Source: Cupriavidus basilensis (GTDB lineage: Bacteria; Pseudomonadota; Gammaproteobacteria; Burkholderiales; Burkholderiaceae). Taken from it: DNA of 64,000 nt. Made by a program: the position numbers and the translations under genes. The notes under the pieces were generated by a model. That model did not search any database and was not told the origin of the DNA. It saw only the letters and a list, made by a program, of their open reading frames with translations. This document shows, piece after piece, positions 15,483-28,623 of the stretch. The stretch covers positions 39,887 to 103,886 of the forward strand of contig NZ_JARJLM010000559.1 in assembly GCF_029335485.1 (NCBI RefSeq), in the 5' to 3' direction. Position 1 is the first letter of the stretch, and each line of letters starts with the position of its first letter.

Positions 15483-16683
15483 GTGGCGCGGCCTCGAGTC
15501 GTTTGACCACGCCGGCTGTGGCCATGGCTATGCCGGTGCGTGTGTAGAAATCGCCATTTATCTGGGTGTGGTGCAACACGTAATTCAGGAAGGCTTGGTA
15601 CAAGGCCATGTCCGGCCCTTCCGCCTCCCGCCAGAAACTGTCGAGTTCTCCCTGCCAGGTCATGCCTGGCATGTCATAGATCGCCGTGCCCAGGGTGATC
15701 AGCGGGCGACGATGATGCAGGGCTGACAGTCCCACGGTGCTGTTGACTACCACCACGCCGCGGGCATGGTCCAGCAGCGTCGGCAGGTGGCCGGCATCAA
15801 TGAACTCGAGGCGGTCTGCCATGCCCAAGGCTTGTGCCAGTTGGCGGGAGTAGTGGCGATACTCAATCAGGCCAGTGTCAAGCGGATGATTCTTGATAAC
15901 CAGCGTTGCATCGGCCGGTGCATGGGCTGCGAAGGAGCCCATTACCTGCTCGATGGCCTGCCGGATGCTCTCGAACGGCGAGTGCACCTGGATCTGGGAG
16001 TCCGAATTCAACTGCAGCGGAAACACGTAGAACGGCCGTGGCGAGCGCAGCAACCGTTCGGTGACCTGCTCTGCCTCAAGCCGGTGCCGGCGCTGCAACA
16101 GCAGGCGGCTGGCAAGGCCCGCATACTCCCGGAAGCCGTTGTGTGGGCGATGGCTGCGGTAATGCGGGAAGTGGCGGGCATGGACGGTATTGGCGGCCCG
16201 ATAGCGGATATCGTGCCACGCGCGCTCGTAGAGGTTATAGCCGGTGTTCTGCCCGGGTGGGCTGGCCGGCGTCACGCCGCGATGCCCAAGGTACCAGTCC
16301 GGATCGCGCGGGAGCCGGGAGCGGCCATTGACGCCATGTTCCTCCAGGGTGAGCCAGTGAGGCCGGACGTAGCCTTCTTCGAAGACATGGATACGGGCGC
16401 CCAGTTGATCGGCTGCCTTGTATACAGCCTGATGAACCTCCCGGCAATCCCCGAAAAGCAGTAGATCGCTAAAATTGCCAGATTTGATGGTGTGCGAATA
16501 CCAGTCTGGCAGCGCCCGTAATGTGTCAGAAAAATTACAGGCGTCCTCTGCGCCGGCGTAAGCGAGGTCGCCGCCGCAGAAATTCACTCGCTGGACCCGG
16601 TGCCCACGCTCACGCAAGGCGGCCGACAACTGACGAAAGAAGGGAGATGCCGTGCCTTGCAGGGCTAGAAAGGAACGTCGCAT
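15475..16683 (-). CDS. kpsS: Capsule polysaccharide biosynthesis protein KpsS (beta-Kdo transferase), WcbO-like
   Basis: About 402 residues. FLALQGTASPFFRQLSAAL near the start, HVFEEGYVRPHWLTLE in the middle, FPLQLNSDSQIQVHSPF and the NSTVGLSALHHRRPLITLG motif identify the KpsS family. KpsS adds the first beta-Kdo to a lyso-phosphatidylglycerol acceptor, beginning the linker on which group 2 capsules are built; KpsC (34,081) extends it. ATG at 16683 is chosen because family homology begins there; an in-frame TTG at 16770 would add 29 residues without family similarity. No good ribosome site is visible for either. It is the first gene of the seven-gene operon that includes the PKS. Confidence 0.88.
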   Translation of the reverse strand: MRRSFLALQGTASPFFRQLSAALRERGHRVQRVNFCGGDLAYAGAEDACNFSDTLRALPDWYSHTIKSGNFSDLLLFGDCREVHQAVYKAADQLGARIHVFEEGYVRPHWLTLEEHGVNGRSRLPRDPDWYLGHRGVTPASPPGQNTGYNLYERAWHDIRYRAANTVHARHFPHYRSHRPHNGFREYAGLASRLLLQRRHRLEAEQVTERLLRSPRPFYVFPLQLNSDSQIQVHSPFESIRQAIEQVMGSFAAHAPADATLVIKNHPLDTGLIEYRHYSRQLAQALGMADRLEFIDAGHLPTLLDHARGVVVVNSTVGLSALHHRRPLITLGTAIYDMPGMTWQGELDSFWREAEGPDMALYQAFLNYVLHHTQINGDFYTRTGIAMATAGVVKRLEAAPHV

Positions 16684-16893
16684 CAAGTAGCGTGGGAAGG
16701 CGGGTTGGCAAGGTACTGGCCATGCGGCCGGATCTGTCAAATCTGGCGAGATTGCTGTGCCAATGTCCAAGGATATCTGGAGAAGGGTGGAAGGATACCG
16801 CAGCAGTTTGGGTTTTGTAAGGAACTGCTTACGGGCTGTTGCAAGCGGGATGCACCTCAGGCGCTTCCGATAGCCTCGTCACAGGGCAGCCGC

Positions 16894-16899
16894 TATAAT
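16894..16899 (+). promoter_or_regulatory. Candidate -10 element for kpsE operon
   Basis: A perfect TATAAT lies in the 363-base gap between the divergent kpsS and kpsE genes, about 150 bases before kpsE. The hexamer seventeen bases upstream (TAGCCT) is a poor -35 match, so activator dependence or a chance match are both possible. No JUMPstart/ops element was recognised in the gap. Confidence 0.35.
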
Positions 16900-17046
16900 C
16901 AGCAGCCTTAAACTGGTCTATGGCCGGCCAGGCGATTGCTGTTGCGGTGCTATGTTGGCAAACACAGGCGAAAAATGCCCTTATTTCTTCAGATTGCCCG
17001 GCACTGAAGGCAATTTCAGGCCCGGAGAGCGAGAATTCGCCGCGCA

Positions 17047-18231
17047 TTGCCGGGTCGCATAGCTTTGGAAGATACGTTGGATACGGTATTCAAGAACGAC
17101 GCGGCGCCGCAGGCGACCGGAAGCAAGAGCGGTGTGTGGCAGCGCCTGAAGCGCCTTAATCGGCTTTTTCTTGGCACTGTCGTGGTGCCAACCGTCCTCG
17201 CGACAGTCTATTTCGGCGTGATTGCGTCCGATATCTACGTCTCCGAATCGCGTTTTGTGGTGCGCAGCCCGCAGCGTCAGAGCCAGACCAGCACCCTTGG
17301 GGCCCTACTGCAAGGCACCGGCTTCTCGCGCGCGCAGGACGATACCTACTCGGTCATTGATTATATTGAATCGCGCGATGCATTGGGCGAACTGAATAGA
17401 GATAGCTACATCCTGGATGCCTATGGCAACCACGGCGACTTCTTGAGCCGCTTCCTGCGGAAGTTTGATGACAGTTTTGAGGCGTTGTGGAAATACTATA
17501 TTAAGCATGTAGTAACGGTGGAGTACGATTCCACCTCGTCCATCACTACGCTGCAAGTGCGTTCGTTCACCTCCCAGGACGCGACCAAAATTAACGAATC
17601 GCTGCTGGAATTGAGCGAGCGGTTGATTAATCGCATGAACGAGCGTGCTGCCAAGGATATGGTCCAGTTTGCGCGCAGTGAAGTGGATGCCGCAGCAGCA
17701 AAGGCAAAAGATGCGGCTACCGCGCTGGCGGCGTACCGTAAGTCGAACACAGTGTTTGATCCGGATAGGCAATCCGCCCTGCAACTGCAACAAGTCACGG
17801 CTTTGCAAACGCAGCTCTTCAATGCGCAGACGCAGTTGATGCAGTTGCAGGCCATCGCGCCGCAAAATCCCCAGGTTTCAACGCTCAAGACAAATATCGC
17901 TGCGCTGGAAGGCCAGATTAAAGAGGCGTCGGGCGGCGTGACCGGCGGCAAGGGTTCGCTGTCGGAAAAGGCGGCTGCCTATACACGCCTGCAGCTTGAC
18001 TCGCAGTTTGCGGACAGGCAACTGGCATCGACGATGACCGCGCTGGAGAACGCGCGAGCCGAAGCGCAGCGCAAGCAGCTATATCTGGAGCGGCTGGTAC
18101 AGCCGAACGCGCCGGATGTGGCGATTGAGCCGAGACGCTTGAAGAGGATTCTCGAAGTCTTCGCGCTTGGAATGATCGTTTGGGGGGTGTTGAGCCTGCT
18201 GGTCGCTGGTGTTCGCGAGCATCACGACTAA
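17047..18231 (+). CDS. kpsE: Capsule export inner-membrane protein KpsE/WcbD/CtrB (PCP family)
   Basis: A 394-residue polysaccharide co-polymerase without a kinase domain. The first membrane segment is near residues 40-62 (FLGTVVVPTVLATVYFGVI) and the second near 366-388, with a periplasmic alpha-helical, Gln/Ala-rich coiled-coil domain between them. YVSESRFVVRSPQR just after the first helix and LYLERLVQPNAPDVAIEPRR before the second are KpsE/CtrB signatures. It bridges the KpsMT transporter and the KpsD outer-membrane channel. The start is uncertain: TTG at 17047 (GGAGAG about 17 bases upstream) or TTG at 17065. It is followed after one base by kpsM. Confidence 0.93.
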   Translation: MPGRIALEDTLDTVFKNDAAPQATGSKSGVWQRLKRLNRLFLGTVVVPTVLATVYFGVIASDIYVSESRFVVRSPQRQSQTSTLGALLQGTGFSRAQDDTYSVIDYIESRDALGELNRDSYILDAYGNHGDFLSRFLRKFDDSFEALWKYYIKHVVTVEYDSTSSITTLQVRSFTSQDATKINESLLELSERLINRMNERAAKDMVQFARSEVDAAAAKAKDAATALAAYRKSNTVFDPDRQSALQLQQVTALQTQLFNAQTQLMQLQAIAPQNPQVSTLKTNIAALEGQIKEASGGVTGGKGSLSEKAAAYTRLQLDSQFADRQLASTMTALENARAEAQRKQLYLERLVQPNAPDVAIEPRRLKRILEVFALGMIVWGVLSLLVAGVREHHD

Positions 18232-18232
18232 G

Positions 18233-19033
18233 ATGCGCGCAGTACATCACGAAACGCCGTTCCTTCGGTCGCTGCGGATTCAACTGCGCGTGGTTGGGGC
18301 GCTCTTGATGCGCGAAATAATCACTCGCTATGGACGCCACAACGTCGGCTTTCTGTGGATCTTCTTTGAGCCGATGATGTTCACGCTGGGCGTCACAGCC
18401 TTGTGGACGTTAACAAAGGCGACGCATGGCTCCAACCTTCCGATTACGGCATTCGCTGTGACCGGGTATTCGTCGGTCTTGCTTTGGCGTAATTGCGCTA
18501 ATCGGTGTGCGTTAGCAATTCAGCCAAATCTCAGCCTCTTATATCATCGGAATGTGAGGGTCATTGACCTTTTCTTTGCGCGACTTTTGCTGGAGATTTC
18601 CGGCGCTACGATTTCCGCAGTCTTCCTTACGACACTCTTCGTGGTTTTGGGATTGATGGAGATACCACAGAATTTGTCGTTGGTTATAGGCGGTTGGATC
18701 TTTCTCGCGTTATTTGGCTGCGGGTTGGGTCTTATAATAGGGGCGCTCAGTGAGCGCAGTGAGACAGCGGACAGAATCTGGCACACCATCGCTTACTTGC
18801 TGTTTCCTTTATCCGGAGCAGTGTTCATGGTCGATTGGCTACCGACTAGCGCTCAGAAGCTGATCTTGCTGCTGCCTATGGTTCACGGTGTGGAAATGCT
18901 CCGGGCTGGCTATTTCGGGGCGCTAGTGAAACCTCACTATGATGTCGAGTATATGGTAGTGGCAGATCTTGTTTTCTTGTTTGTTGGTCTATTCCTCGTT
19001 CGTGAGGCCGGCAAGCGGGTTGAGCCAGAATGA
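18233..19033 (+). CDS. kpsM: Capsule ABC transporter permease
   Basis: A 266-residue ABC-2 type permease. [21 protein letters not shown] near the N-terminus is characteristic of capsule permeases, followed by about six hydrophobic segments. It forms the membrane channel that passes the lipid-linked polymer across the inner membrane, powered by KpsT. The ATG lies one base after the kpsE stop; a longer in-frame start at 18209 would overlap kpsE. The stop overlaps the kpsT start by four bases. The middle of the gene has visibly lower G+C than the neighbouring kpsT. Confidence 0.95.
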   Translation: MRAVHHETPFLRSLRIQLRVVGALLMREIITRYGRHNVGFLWIFFEPMMFTLGVTALWTLTKATHGSNLPITAFAVTGYSSVLLWRNCANRCALAIQPNLSLLYHRNVRVIDLFFARLLLEISGATISAVFLTTLFVVLGLMEIPQNLSLVIGGWIFLALFGCGLGLIIGALSERSETADRIWHTIAYLLFPLSGAVFMVDWLPTSAQKLILLLPMVHGVEMLRAGYFGALVKPHYDVEYMVVADLVFLFVGLFLVREAGKRVEPE

Positions 19034-19683
19034 TTCGACTACAGAACGTCTGCAAGGACTATCACACCCGCCAGGGCCGCCGCCGCGTGCTGGATGGCAT
19101 CAATCTCCAGGTCGGTGCCGGTGAAAAAATCGGCATCCTCGGGCGCAATGGCGCGGGCAAGTCCACCATGATCCGGATGATCAGTGGGGCTGAGTTGCCG
19201 ACTTCGGGCAAGATTGTCCGAGCGATGAGCGTGTCGTGGCCGCTCGCTTTTGGCGGGGCGTTCCAGGGTAGCCTGACAGGCATGGACAATCTACGCTTCA
19301 TCTGCCGTGTGTATGGGGCGGACGCGAAAGCTGCAGAACCCTTCGTCCAGGAATTCTCCGAACTCGGCTATTACTTGCGCGAACCGGTCAAGAGCTATTC
19401 CGCAGGCATGCGCGCGCGCCTGGCTTTCGCTATCTCGATGGCAATCGAGTTCGATTGCTTCCTGATTGATGAGATTGTGGCCGTAGGCGACAGCCGCTTC
19501 CACGCCAAATGTCACCAGGAACTGTTCGAGCATCGCCGCGACCGGTCACTGATTATTGTCAGCCACGACGCCGGATATATTCGCGAGCACTGCGACCGCG
19601 CAGCGGTCCTGGTTGAGGGCAAGCTGCACACGTTCGAGCAGATCGACGATGCCTACACGTTCTACCAGGAAAGCGTTAGCTAA
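19030..19683 (+). CDS. kpsT: Capsule ABC transporter ATP-binding protein
   Basis: A 217-residue ATPase with Walker A (GRNGAGKST), ABC signature ([12 protein letters not shown]), Walker B ([12 protein letters not shown]) and switch histidine (IVSHD). It lacks the C-terminal carbohydrate-binding domain found in O-antigen Wzt proteins. This fits a group 2 capsule exporter that recognises a common linker, not a modified chain end. It overlaps kpsM by four bases. Confidence 0.96.
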   Translation: MIRLQNVCKDYHTRQGRRRVLDGINLQVGAGEKIGILGRNGAGKSTMIRMISGAELPTSGKIVRAMSVSWPLAFGGAFQGSLTGMDNLRFICRVYGADAKAAEPFVQEFSELGYYLREPVKSYSAGMRARLAFAISMAIEFDCFLIDEIVAVGDSRFHAKCHQELFEHRRDRSLIIVSHDAGYIREHCDRAAVLVEGKLHTFEQIDDAYTFYQESVS

Positions 19684-19724
19684 TGGAGCGACGACAGCGC
19701 TGGTGCTGATCGCCGCAACCGCAT

Positions 19725-20996
19725 ATGTATAGGAAGCTTAGAGCCGCGACGCTACAGTTTGCTGCGATCTGGGGGGCTGCGTGTTGGGCTGGGCTGGCGC
19801 GACGCGCAGTCGCGTCCATTCGGCCCGCGCGCGTCAGGCCAGGGGGGGCGCCTCGACAGTTGCTGGTCGACGTATCGATTATTGCCGCCCACGATGCAGG
19901 TACAGGCATACAGCGCGTGGTCCGATCCCTGCTGTTGGAACTGTTACGGGCACCACCGGAAGGCTTTGTGGTTCGCCCCGTGCGGGCCACCCGAAAGACG
20001 TCCTATCGTTATGCCAACGCTTACCTGTCCTCCCTTGACGCTAGCGTATCTGTTGGGGACGATACGCCTGTACGAGTCGGGCCGCATGACATCTTCCTCG
20101 GCTTGGACCTCAGTAGCCGCATTGCACCCAGCCGCCAGCGCGAGTTTCTCCAGTGGCGCGCCCAAGGCGTACGCTTTGCATTCGTGATCTATGATTTGCT
20201 GCCGGCGCTTCACCCAGAGTGGTTTACGCCCCGAGCGCGCAGGTCATTCCGTTACTGGCTGGGGACGGTGGCAACGTATGCCGATGCCCTGTGCTGCATA
20301 TCCCGCTCGGTGGCGGACGAGGTCAGCACCTGGCTGTGGCAGCGCTGCGGAATTGCCGGCAGCGAGCTTGCTCCAGGCTGGTTTCACCTCGGCGCGGAGC
20401 TGCCCGTTATGCCGAACCCTACCGCAGACCTTGTGCCGCAGATCCGCGGGAGATCTTCACACTTCCTGCGTCAAAGCGTGCTGATGGTCGGCACGGTAGA
20501 ACCCCGCAAAGGGCACGCACAAGTACTCGACGCGTTTGAGCATTTGTGGGCACAAGGTCGTGATGTCACACTGGTCATCGCGGGGCGGGAAGGATGGAAT
20601 GTCGCATCTCTTGCGGAACGTCTGCATGGCCATCCCGAGGCCGGTGGGCGCATGATCTGGCTCACGGCCGTCAGCGATGCGGAGCTGGCAGGGCTCTACG
20701 GCAATCTAGGCGGGTTGGTCATGGCTTCCGAAGCAGAAGGCTTTGGATTGCCGCTGGTGGAGGCCGCTCACTACGGCATGCCTATACTGGCGCGCGATCT
20801 GCCGGTGTTCCGGGAAGTGGCCGGACAGGACGCCACGTATTTTAGCGGTCGCACCAGCGTTGAGCTTGCCACGGAATTTGCTGCGTGGCTGGATCTGCTG
20901 AAGGCGGGGAGTGCTCCAGGCAGTGGCGCCTTGCGGCGATTGAGCTGGGCAGCAAGCGCTGACCAGCTCAAGATACTACTGGCCGCCATATCGTAA
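19725..20996 (+). CDS. GT4-family glycosyltransferase
   Basis: A 423-residue GT-B fold transferase. The N-terminal part contains LLVDVS...DAGTGIQRVVRSLL, common in capsule and O-antigen transferases. The C-terminal part has the nucleotide-sugar binding region GTVEPRKGHAQVLDAF and the retaining GT4 motif EAEGFGLPLVEAAHYGMPI with its two glutamates. ATG at 19725 follows kpsT by 41 bases with a weak ribosome site. The donor is unknown; GDP-mannose or GDP-D-rhamnose are likely given manC, gmd and rmd. Its stop is only 14 bases from the stop of the convergent glycosyltransferase gene. Confidence 0.88.
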   Translation: MYRKLRAATLQFAAIWGAACWAGLARRAVASIRPARVRPGGAPRQLLVDVSIIAAHDAGTGIQRVVRSLLLELLRAPPEGFVVRPVRATRKTSYRYANAYLSSLDASVSVGDDTPVRVGPHDIFLGLDLSSRIAPSRQREFLQWRAQGVRFAFVIYDLLPALHPEWFTPRARRSFRYWLGTVATYADALCCISRSVADEVSTWLWQRCGIAGSELAPGWFHLGAELPVMPNPTADLVPQIRGRSSHFLRQSVLMVGTVEPRKGHAQVLDAFEHLWAQGRDVTLVIAGREGWNVASLAERLHGHPEAGGRMIWLTAVSDAELAGLYGNLGGLVMASEAEGFGLPLVEAAHYGMPILARDLPVFREVAGQDATYFSGRTSVELATEFAAWLDLLKAGSAPGSGALRRLSWAASADQLKILLAAIS

Positions 20997-21010
20997 TGCC
21001 AGGCGGAAAG

Positions 21011-22132
21011 TCAGGTGAAGCGCTTGCATAGCGCCAGTGTCTTGGCGGCACATTGCTGCCAGCTATGTGCCGCAGCAACTTGCAGTCCTCGCCTAATCGC
21101 ATTGGCGCGCCAACTCTCGTCAGTGAGGACTAACTCGATGCCGTCGCGCAACGCTTCGTGATGATCCGGTTCCACCAACCATGCCGCACCGCCCGCCACT
21201 TCCGGTAGTGATGAGCAATCCGACGTCAGTGTAGGTACGCCACTGGTGAGAGCCTCAAGCACCGGCAGGCCGAAGCCCTCGTACACCGAAGGGTAGAGGA
21301 AGGCGCGCGCACCAGCGTAGAGCAGTGGGAGAAGGGACTCCGGCACGAAGCCCAGGTAGTGGAGCCATCCCTCGCTTTGGCCAAGTGCAATCTGCGCCTG
21401 CAGGTTGTCGCTCAGCCAGCCCTTGCTGCCCGCCAGTACAAGTGGGTAACGACTACGCAATGCAGAGGGCAAGGCCATGTAGGCTTCGAGCAGGCGATCC
21501 ACGCGCTTGCGTGGTTCCAACGTGGAGACGCACAGCGCGTACCCTCCTGGCGTGAGGCCGTGCTGGGCCAGTGCTGCCACAATCTCTCCAGGTGCGCGCG
21601 GTCCGAACTCGGCTGGCGCCCCGAGACCGATCGAGGTAACTTTTTCACGCGGCCAGCCGAAGTATTCCACCACTTCCGCACGAATTGCTTCGGAATCAGT
21701 GATCAAATGAGCGGCCCGCCTCAGTGTGGAAGCAAAGCCTTGTTCAAAATGCCGCAAGCGTTCGGCCGGATGGGTCTCAGGGTATTTGAAGACTGACAGG
21801 TCATGCACCGTGACAATGCCGCCGTCCACCGCTTCCGGGAGGAAATAGTTCGGCGAATGAAATACATGACCTTCCATTTGGCGCCGCATATTCCAGCGGC
21901 GCCAAATGGCCGGCATGCGCGGAAGCTGGCCGATACGCCGGCGCGGCTTTGCCGCGGAAATGGCGGGATGCAGCAGCGAGGCGGGGTTTTCCACCCAATG
22001 GCCAGCAAAGAAGAAACGCGGCCTGTCCAGGCCACTTTCCGGCATGGTGTAGTACCTTGCCAATTCCCATGTATAGCGACCGATGCCGGTCAATGGCGGC
22101 ACAATCGCATCCACCGCAAGAATCAACTTCAT
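21011..22132 (-). CDS. GT4-family glycosyltransferase (mannosyl/rhamnosyltransferase-like)
   Basis: A 373-residue GT4 enzyme. DAIVPPLTGIGRYTWELA begins the acceptor domain, HSPNYFLP and VHDLSVFKYPETHP resemble WbpY/WbaZ-type mannosyl- and rhamnosyltransferases, and STLEPRKRVDRLLEAY plus PSVYEGFGLPVLEALTSG form the donor site. It is the last gene of the minus-strand block that starts at kpsD. Its ATG overlaps the stop of the degenerate cysC fragment by four bases, so the original operon was translationally coupled here. Donor and linkage cannot be deduced. Confidence 0.88.
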   Translation of the reverse strand: MKLILAVDAIVPPLTGIGRYTWELARYYTMPESGLDRPRFFFAGHWVENPASLLHPAISAAKPRRRIGQLPRMPAIWRRWNMRRQMEGHVFHSPNYFLPEAVDGGIVTVHDLSVFKYPETHPAERLRHFEQGFASTLRRAAHLITDSEAIRAEVVEYFGWPREKVTSIGLGAPAEFGPRAPGEIVAALAQHGLTPGGYALCVSTLEPRKRVDRLLEAYMALPSALRSRYPLVLAGSKGWLSDNLQAQIALGQSEGWLHYLGFVPESLLPLLYAGARAFLYPSVYEGFGLPVLEALTSGVPTLTSDCSSLPEVAGGAAWLVEPDHHEALRDGIELVLTDESWRANAIRRGLQVAAAHSWQQCAAKTLALCKRFT

Positions 22133-22407
22133 CGGATGGCTTCCATGTAGCTCAGTTCTCTTTCGTGCAGCGCATTGTTGAGAGAAATGTCAATCCTGGC
22201 CTCTAAATGATTCAGCATAGCTGCGATGTAGTATTCGATAGATTTATGCGATGTATCGAGCTTCAAATCAGGTTTCAGCGGCACTTTATAGGGACTGTCC
22301 AATCCCGTGAATTTTTGAATCAGACCTTGTCGTGCCTTGGCATACAATCCTTTCGGATAGCGCAGCTCGAATTCGGCTAGAGACGTGTCTACATGCGCCT
22401 CAATAGC
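22129..22407 (-). pseudogene. cysC: APS kinase (cysC) remnant, C-terminal part only
   Basis: Reading from 22407 on the minus strand gives about 92 residues. They align with the last third of adenylylsulfate kinase: a VDTSLAEFELRYPKGLYAKA stretch, then KFTGLDSPYKVP and the final helix. The ATP P-loop and the APS-binding half are missing. An in-frame TAA lies directly upstream at 22408-22410, and an ATG or TTG near 22347 could give at most about 72 residues. It sits between a sulfotransferase gene and a glycosyltransferase gene. It therefore looks like the relic of a once-complete local PAPS supply gene. Residual function is unlikely because the P-loop is absent. Confidence 0.8.
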
Positions 22408-22418
22408 TTATTCATGAC

Positions 22419-23165
22419 TTAATCTAGCTGCGCCCAGAACTCTTCCACATTGCACACCTGCAATTTTTCATCGGAGGCGCATGTGTAACCTGGCTTCTCA
22501 AATGAGCCCTGGTTCACCTGGTAAATTTCCTCAGCAAAGTCCGGCAAGATCAAGTTGCGCCATAGGCCCGGCTGCCCTTTCCAGAAGTGCTGATTTGACG
22601 ACGTGAGCCTCAGGTTCTCAATGCTCAGGGAGTCAACAATTTCCGCGAGCCCGCTAGCGGGTTCCCCAATAACCTCGGCAATCGTGCAGAGTACTCCCGT
22701 TGTATCAGAGACCAGATCCTCATAACGAACCTTCACTACTCCATCGACATCCCACCATTGCGGAGTAACGGATAGCAATGCCTGAGCCCTTGGGCTAATG
22801 CAGTAATCCTGGAATTCCGAGCTGGCTGGCGATTTGTGATGTATGGATTGTTCGGAACCACCTTGCCCAAGCAGCCACTGGGCCGTCTCTGGCTCATTTG
22901 GCGAGAAGTGAAGAATCGACAGCAGGGTATCAAGTGGGTGACGGGAAATTGTAATCACCCGGAAATCCGCGGCGTTCAGCAGTGAGCGGAACTCGGGCGT
23001 GTTGTTCCAGTGGAGTTGAACAATGCATCTCTGCGGCAAACTGGACCAGTCCAGTGCGGAAGGGCTATGAACGGCATACTGCTCGAGATCGAAGGTGCGA
23101 GCAAGCAGATACCTCAGCCAAGTGTTACCTGATCTCGGGGTGCTTACAAGTGCCAGTCTTAACAT
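22419..23165 (-). CDS. Sulfotransferase family protein
   Basis: A 248-residue PAPS-dependent sulfotransferase-like protein. The 5'-phosphosulfate loop is STPRSGNTWLRYLLA (about residues 8-22) and the 3'-phosphate motif is VITISRHPLDTLLS (about residues 70-83). It would move sulfate from PAPS to a hydroxyl, most plausibly on the capsule glycan in the cytoplasm. The adjacent cysC fragment supports a sulfation theme. Housekeeping CysC/CysN elsewhere would now have to supply PAPS. Start ATG at 23165 fits the family N-terminus. Base composition is lower in G+C than in the flanking chromosome. Confidence 0.85.
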   Translation of the reverse strand: MLRLALVSTPRSGNTWLRYLLARTFDLEQYAVHSPSALDWSSLPQRCIVQLHWNNTPEFRSLLNAADFRVITISRHPLDTLLSILHFSPNEPETAQWLLGQGGSEQSIHHKSPASSEFQDYCISPRAQALLSVTPQWWDVDGVVKVRYEDLVSDTTGVLCTIAEVIGEPASGLAEIVDSLSIENLRLTSSNQHFWKGQPGLWRNLILPDFAEEIYQVNQGSFEKPGYTCASDEKLQVCNVEEFWAQLD

Positions 23166-23252
23166 GATTGATTTGATCGTCTTCTGATAGTAGTGCCGCC
23201 AATGAGGGATCTTGCTCTGGCACTATGACTATATAGCGCCAGAGCCACCCAT

Positions 23253-24152
23253 CTATCGGCCAGTCTCCAGCATCCACTGCAGCGTGTCGCGCAGTGCAAT
23301 ATCCGGCATTGCGCCAATTGCCTGCCTGAGCTTTGTATTGCTGCCAATCAGCTTGTGCACTTCGTTGGCACGTACAAATGCCATATTCACTTTAATCTCG
23401 GGCCGATGTCCGGTCAGATCGTGCAAGATCGTCAGCACATCCCCGAGCGAGTAGCCAACGCCTGAACAGGTGTTGAACGTCTGACCGGCAAATTTGCCGT
23501 TGAGCAGCTGCGCATAAGCGGCGACGACGCTGCGTACGTCGGAGAAATCCCGAATAACGTTTAGATTCCCCAACTCCAATACGGGCCTGCGCTCGCGGAA
23601 ATGCGCAACTATCTTCGGCAGCACGAAGTTGGGCGTCTGCCCGACACCCGTATAGTTGAAGGGCCGCACGATGGTAATCGGCAGCTTGTCCTCCCACAGC
23701 TTGGCCATATACTCCATGGCCAGCTTGCTGACAGCGTAGTCGTTCGCCGGTGCCGCCGGGGCGGCTTCGTCAAGTACCTCGCGGTCGCTATTGCCGTAGA
23801 TGTTTGCGCTGCTGGCAAGCAGTACTGACCGTGGTTGGCAGCCGGAGGAATGAATAGCCTCCAGCAGGTTGCGGGTGCCAACCACGTTGGTGTCGTAGAT
23901 GGCCCTGACGTCACCATGTGCGACGAATGCAATAGCGGCAAGGTGCACCACTGCATCGGGCCGTTCATGCGCGAGCACTTCGGTAAGCGCGGACCGATCG
24001 AGCAGGTCGCACACGTGCACTGGCACCGACGTCGGCGCATCTGTCGCCGTTGTGTGTGCCAGGCCGCAAACTTCATGACCTGCGCCAATCAGCTCCTGGA
24101 GCAGATGTTGACCGGTGAAGCCGTGAATACCCGTAATCAGGACCTTTGCCAT
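23253..24152 (-). CDS. rmd: GDP-6-deoxy-D-mannose reductase (GDP-D-rhamnose synthesis)
   Basis: A 299-residue extended SDR. The NAD(P) motif TGIHGFTGQHL is at the N-terminus, the catalytic Ser-Tyr-Lys set is in SSANIYG and YAVSKLAMEY, and RPFNYTGVGQTPNFVLPKI is typical of Rmd. It reduces the 4-keto intermediate made by Gmd to GDP-D-rhamnose. The gene starts four bases after the gmd stop, which supports this over GDP-fucose or dTDP-sugar reductases. Together with ManC this predicts D-rhamnose in the polymer. Confidence 0.88.
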   Translation of the reverse strand: MAKVLITGIHGFTGQHLLQELIGAGHEVCGLAHTTATDAPTSVPVHVCDLLDRSALTEVLAHERPDAVVHLAAIAFVAHGDVRAIYDTNVVGTRNLLEAIHSSGCQPRSVLLASSANIYGNSDREVLDEAAPAAPANDYAVSKLAMEYMAKLWEDKLPITIVRPFNYTGVGQTPNFVLPKIVAHFRERRPVLELGNLNVIRDFSDVRSVVAAYAQLLNGKFAGQTFNTCSGVGYSLGDVLTILHDLTGHRPEIKVNMAFVRANEVHKLIGSNTKLRQAIGAMPDIALRDTLQWMLETGR

Positions 24153-24155
24153 GGC

Positions 24156-28557
<4,402 letters not shown>

Positions 28558-28623
28558 ATTCAAGATCTTAGTTTTATTCGTAAGAGGGGTTATCGATGCG
28601 AACGCATTGATAATTCTCCTTTG

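Noticed and set aside
16735-16740. Minus-strand TTGACA as -35 of the kpsS operon promoter
   Set aside because: The hexamer is perfect, but at 17 or 18 bases downstream there is no acceptable -10 (AGTACC or GTACCT) and the start codon would be too close.
16684-17046. JUMPstart/ops antitermination element before the capsule operons
   Set aside because: Searched by eye for GGCGGTAG-type sequence on both strands of the divergent gap and found none with a convincing match.
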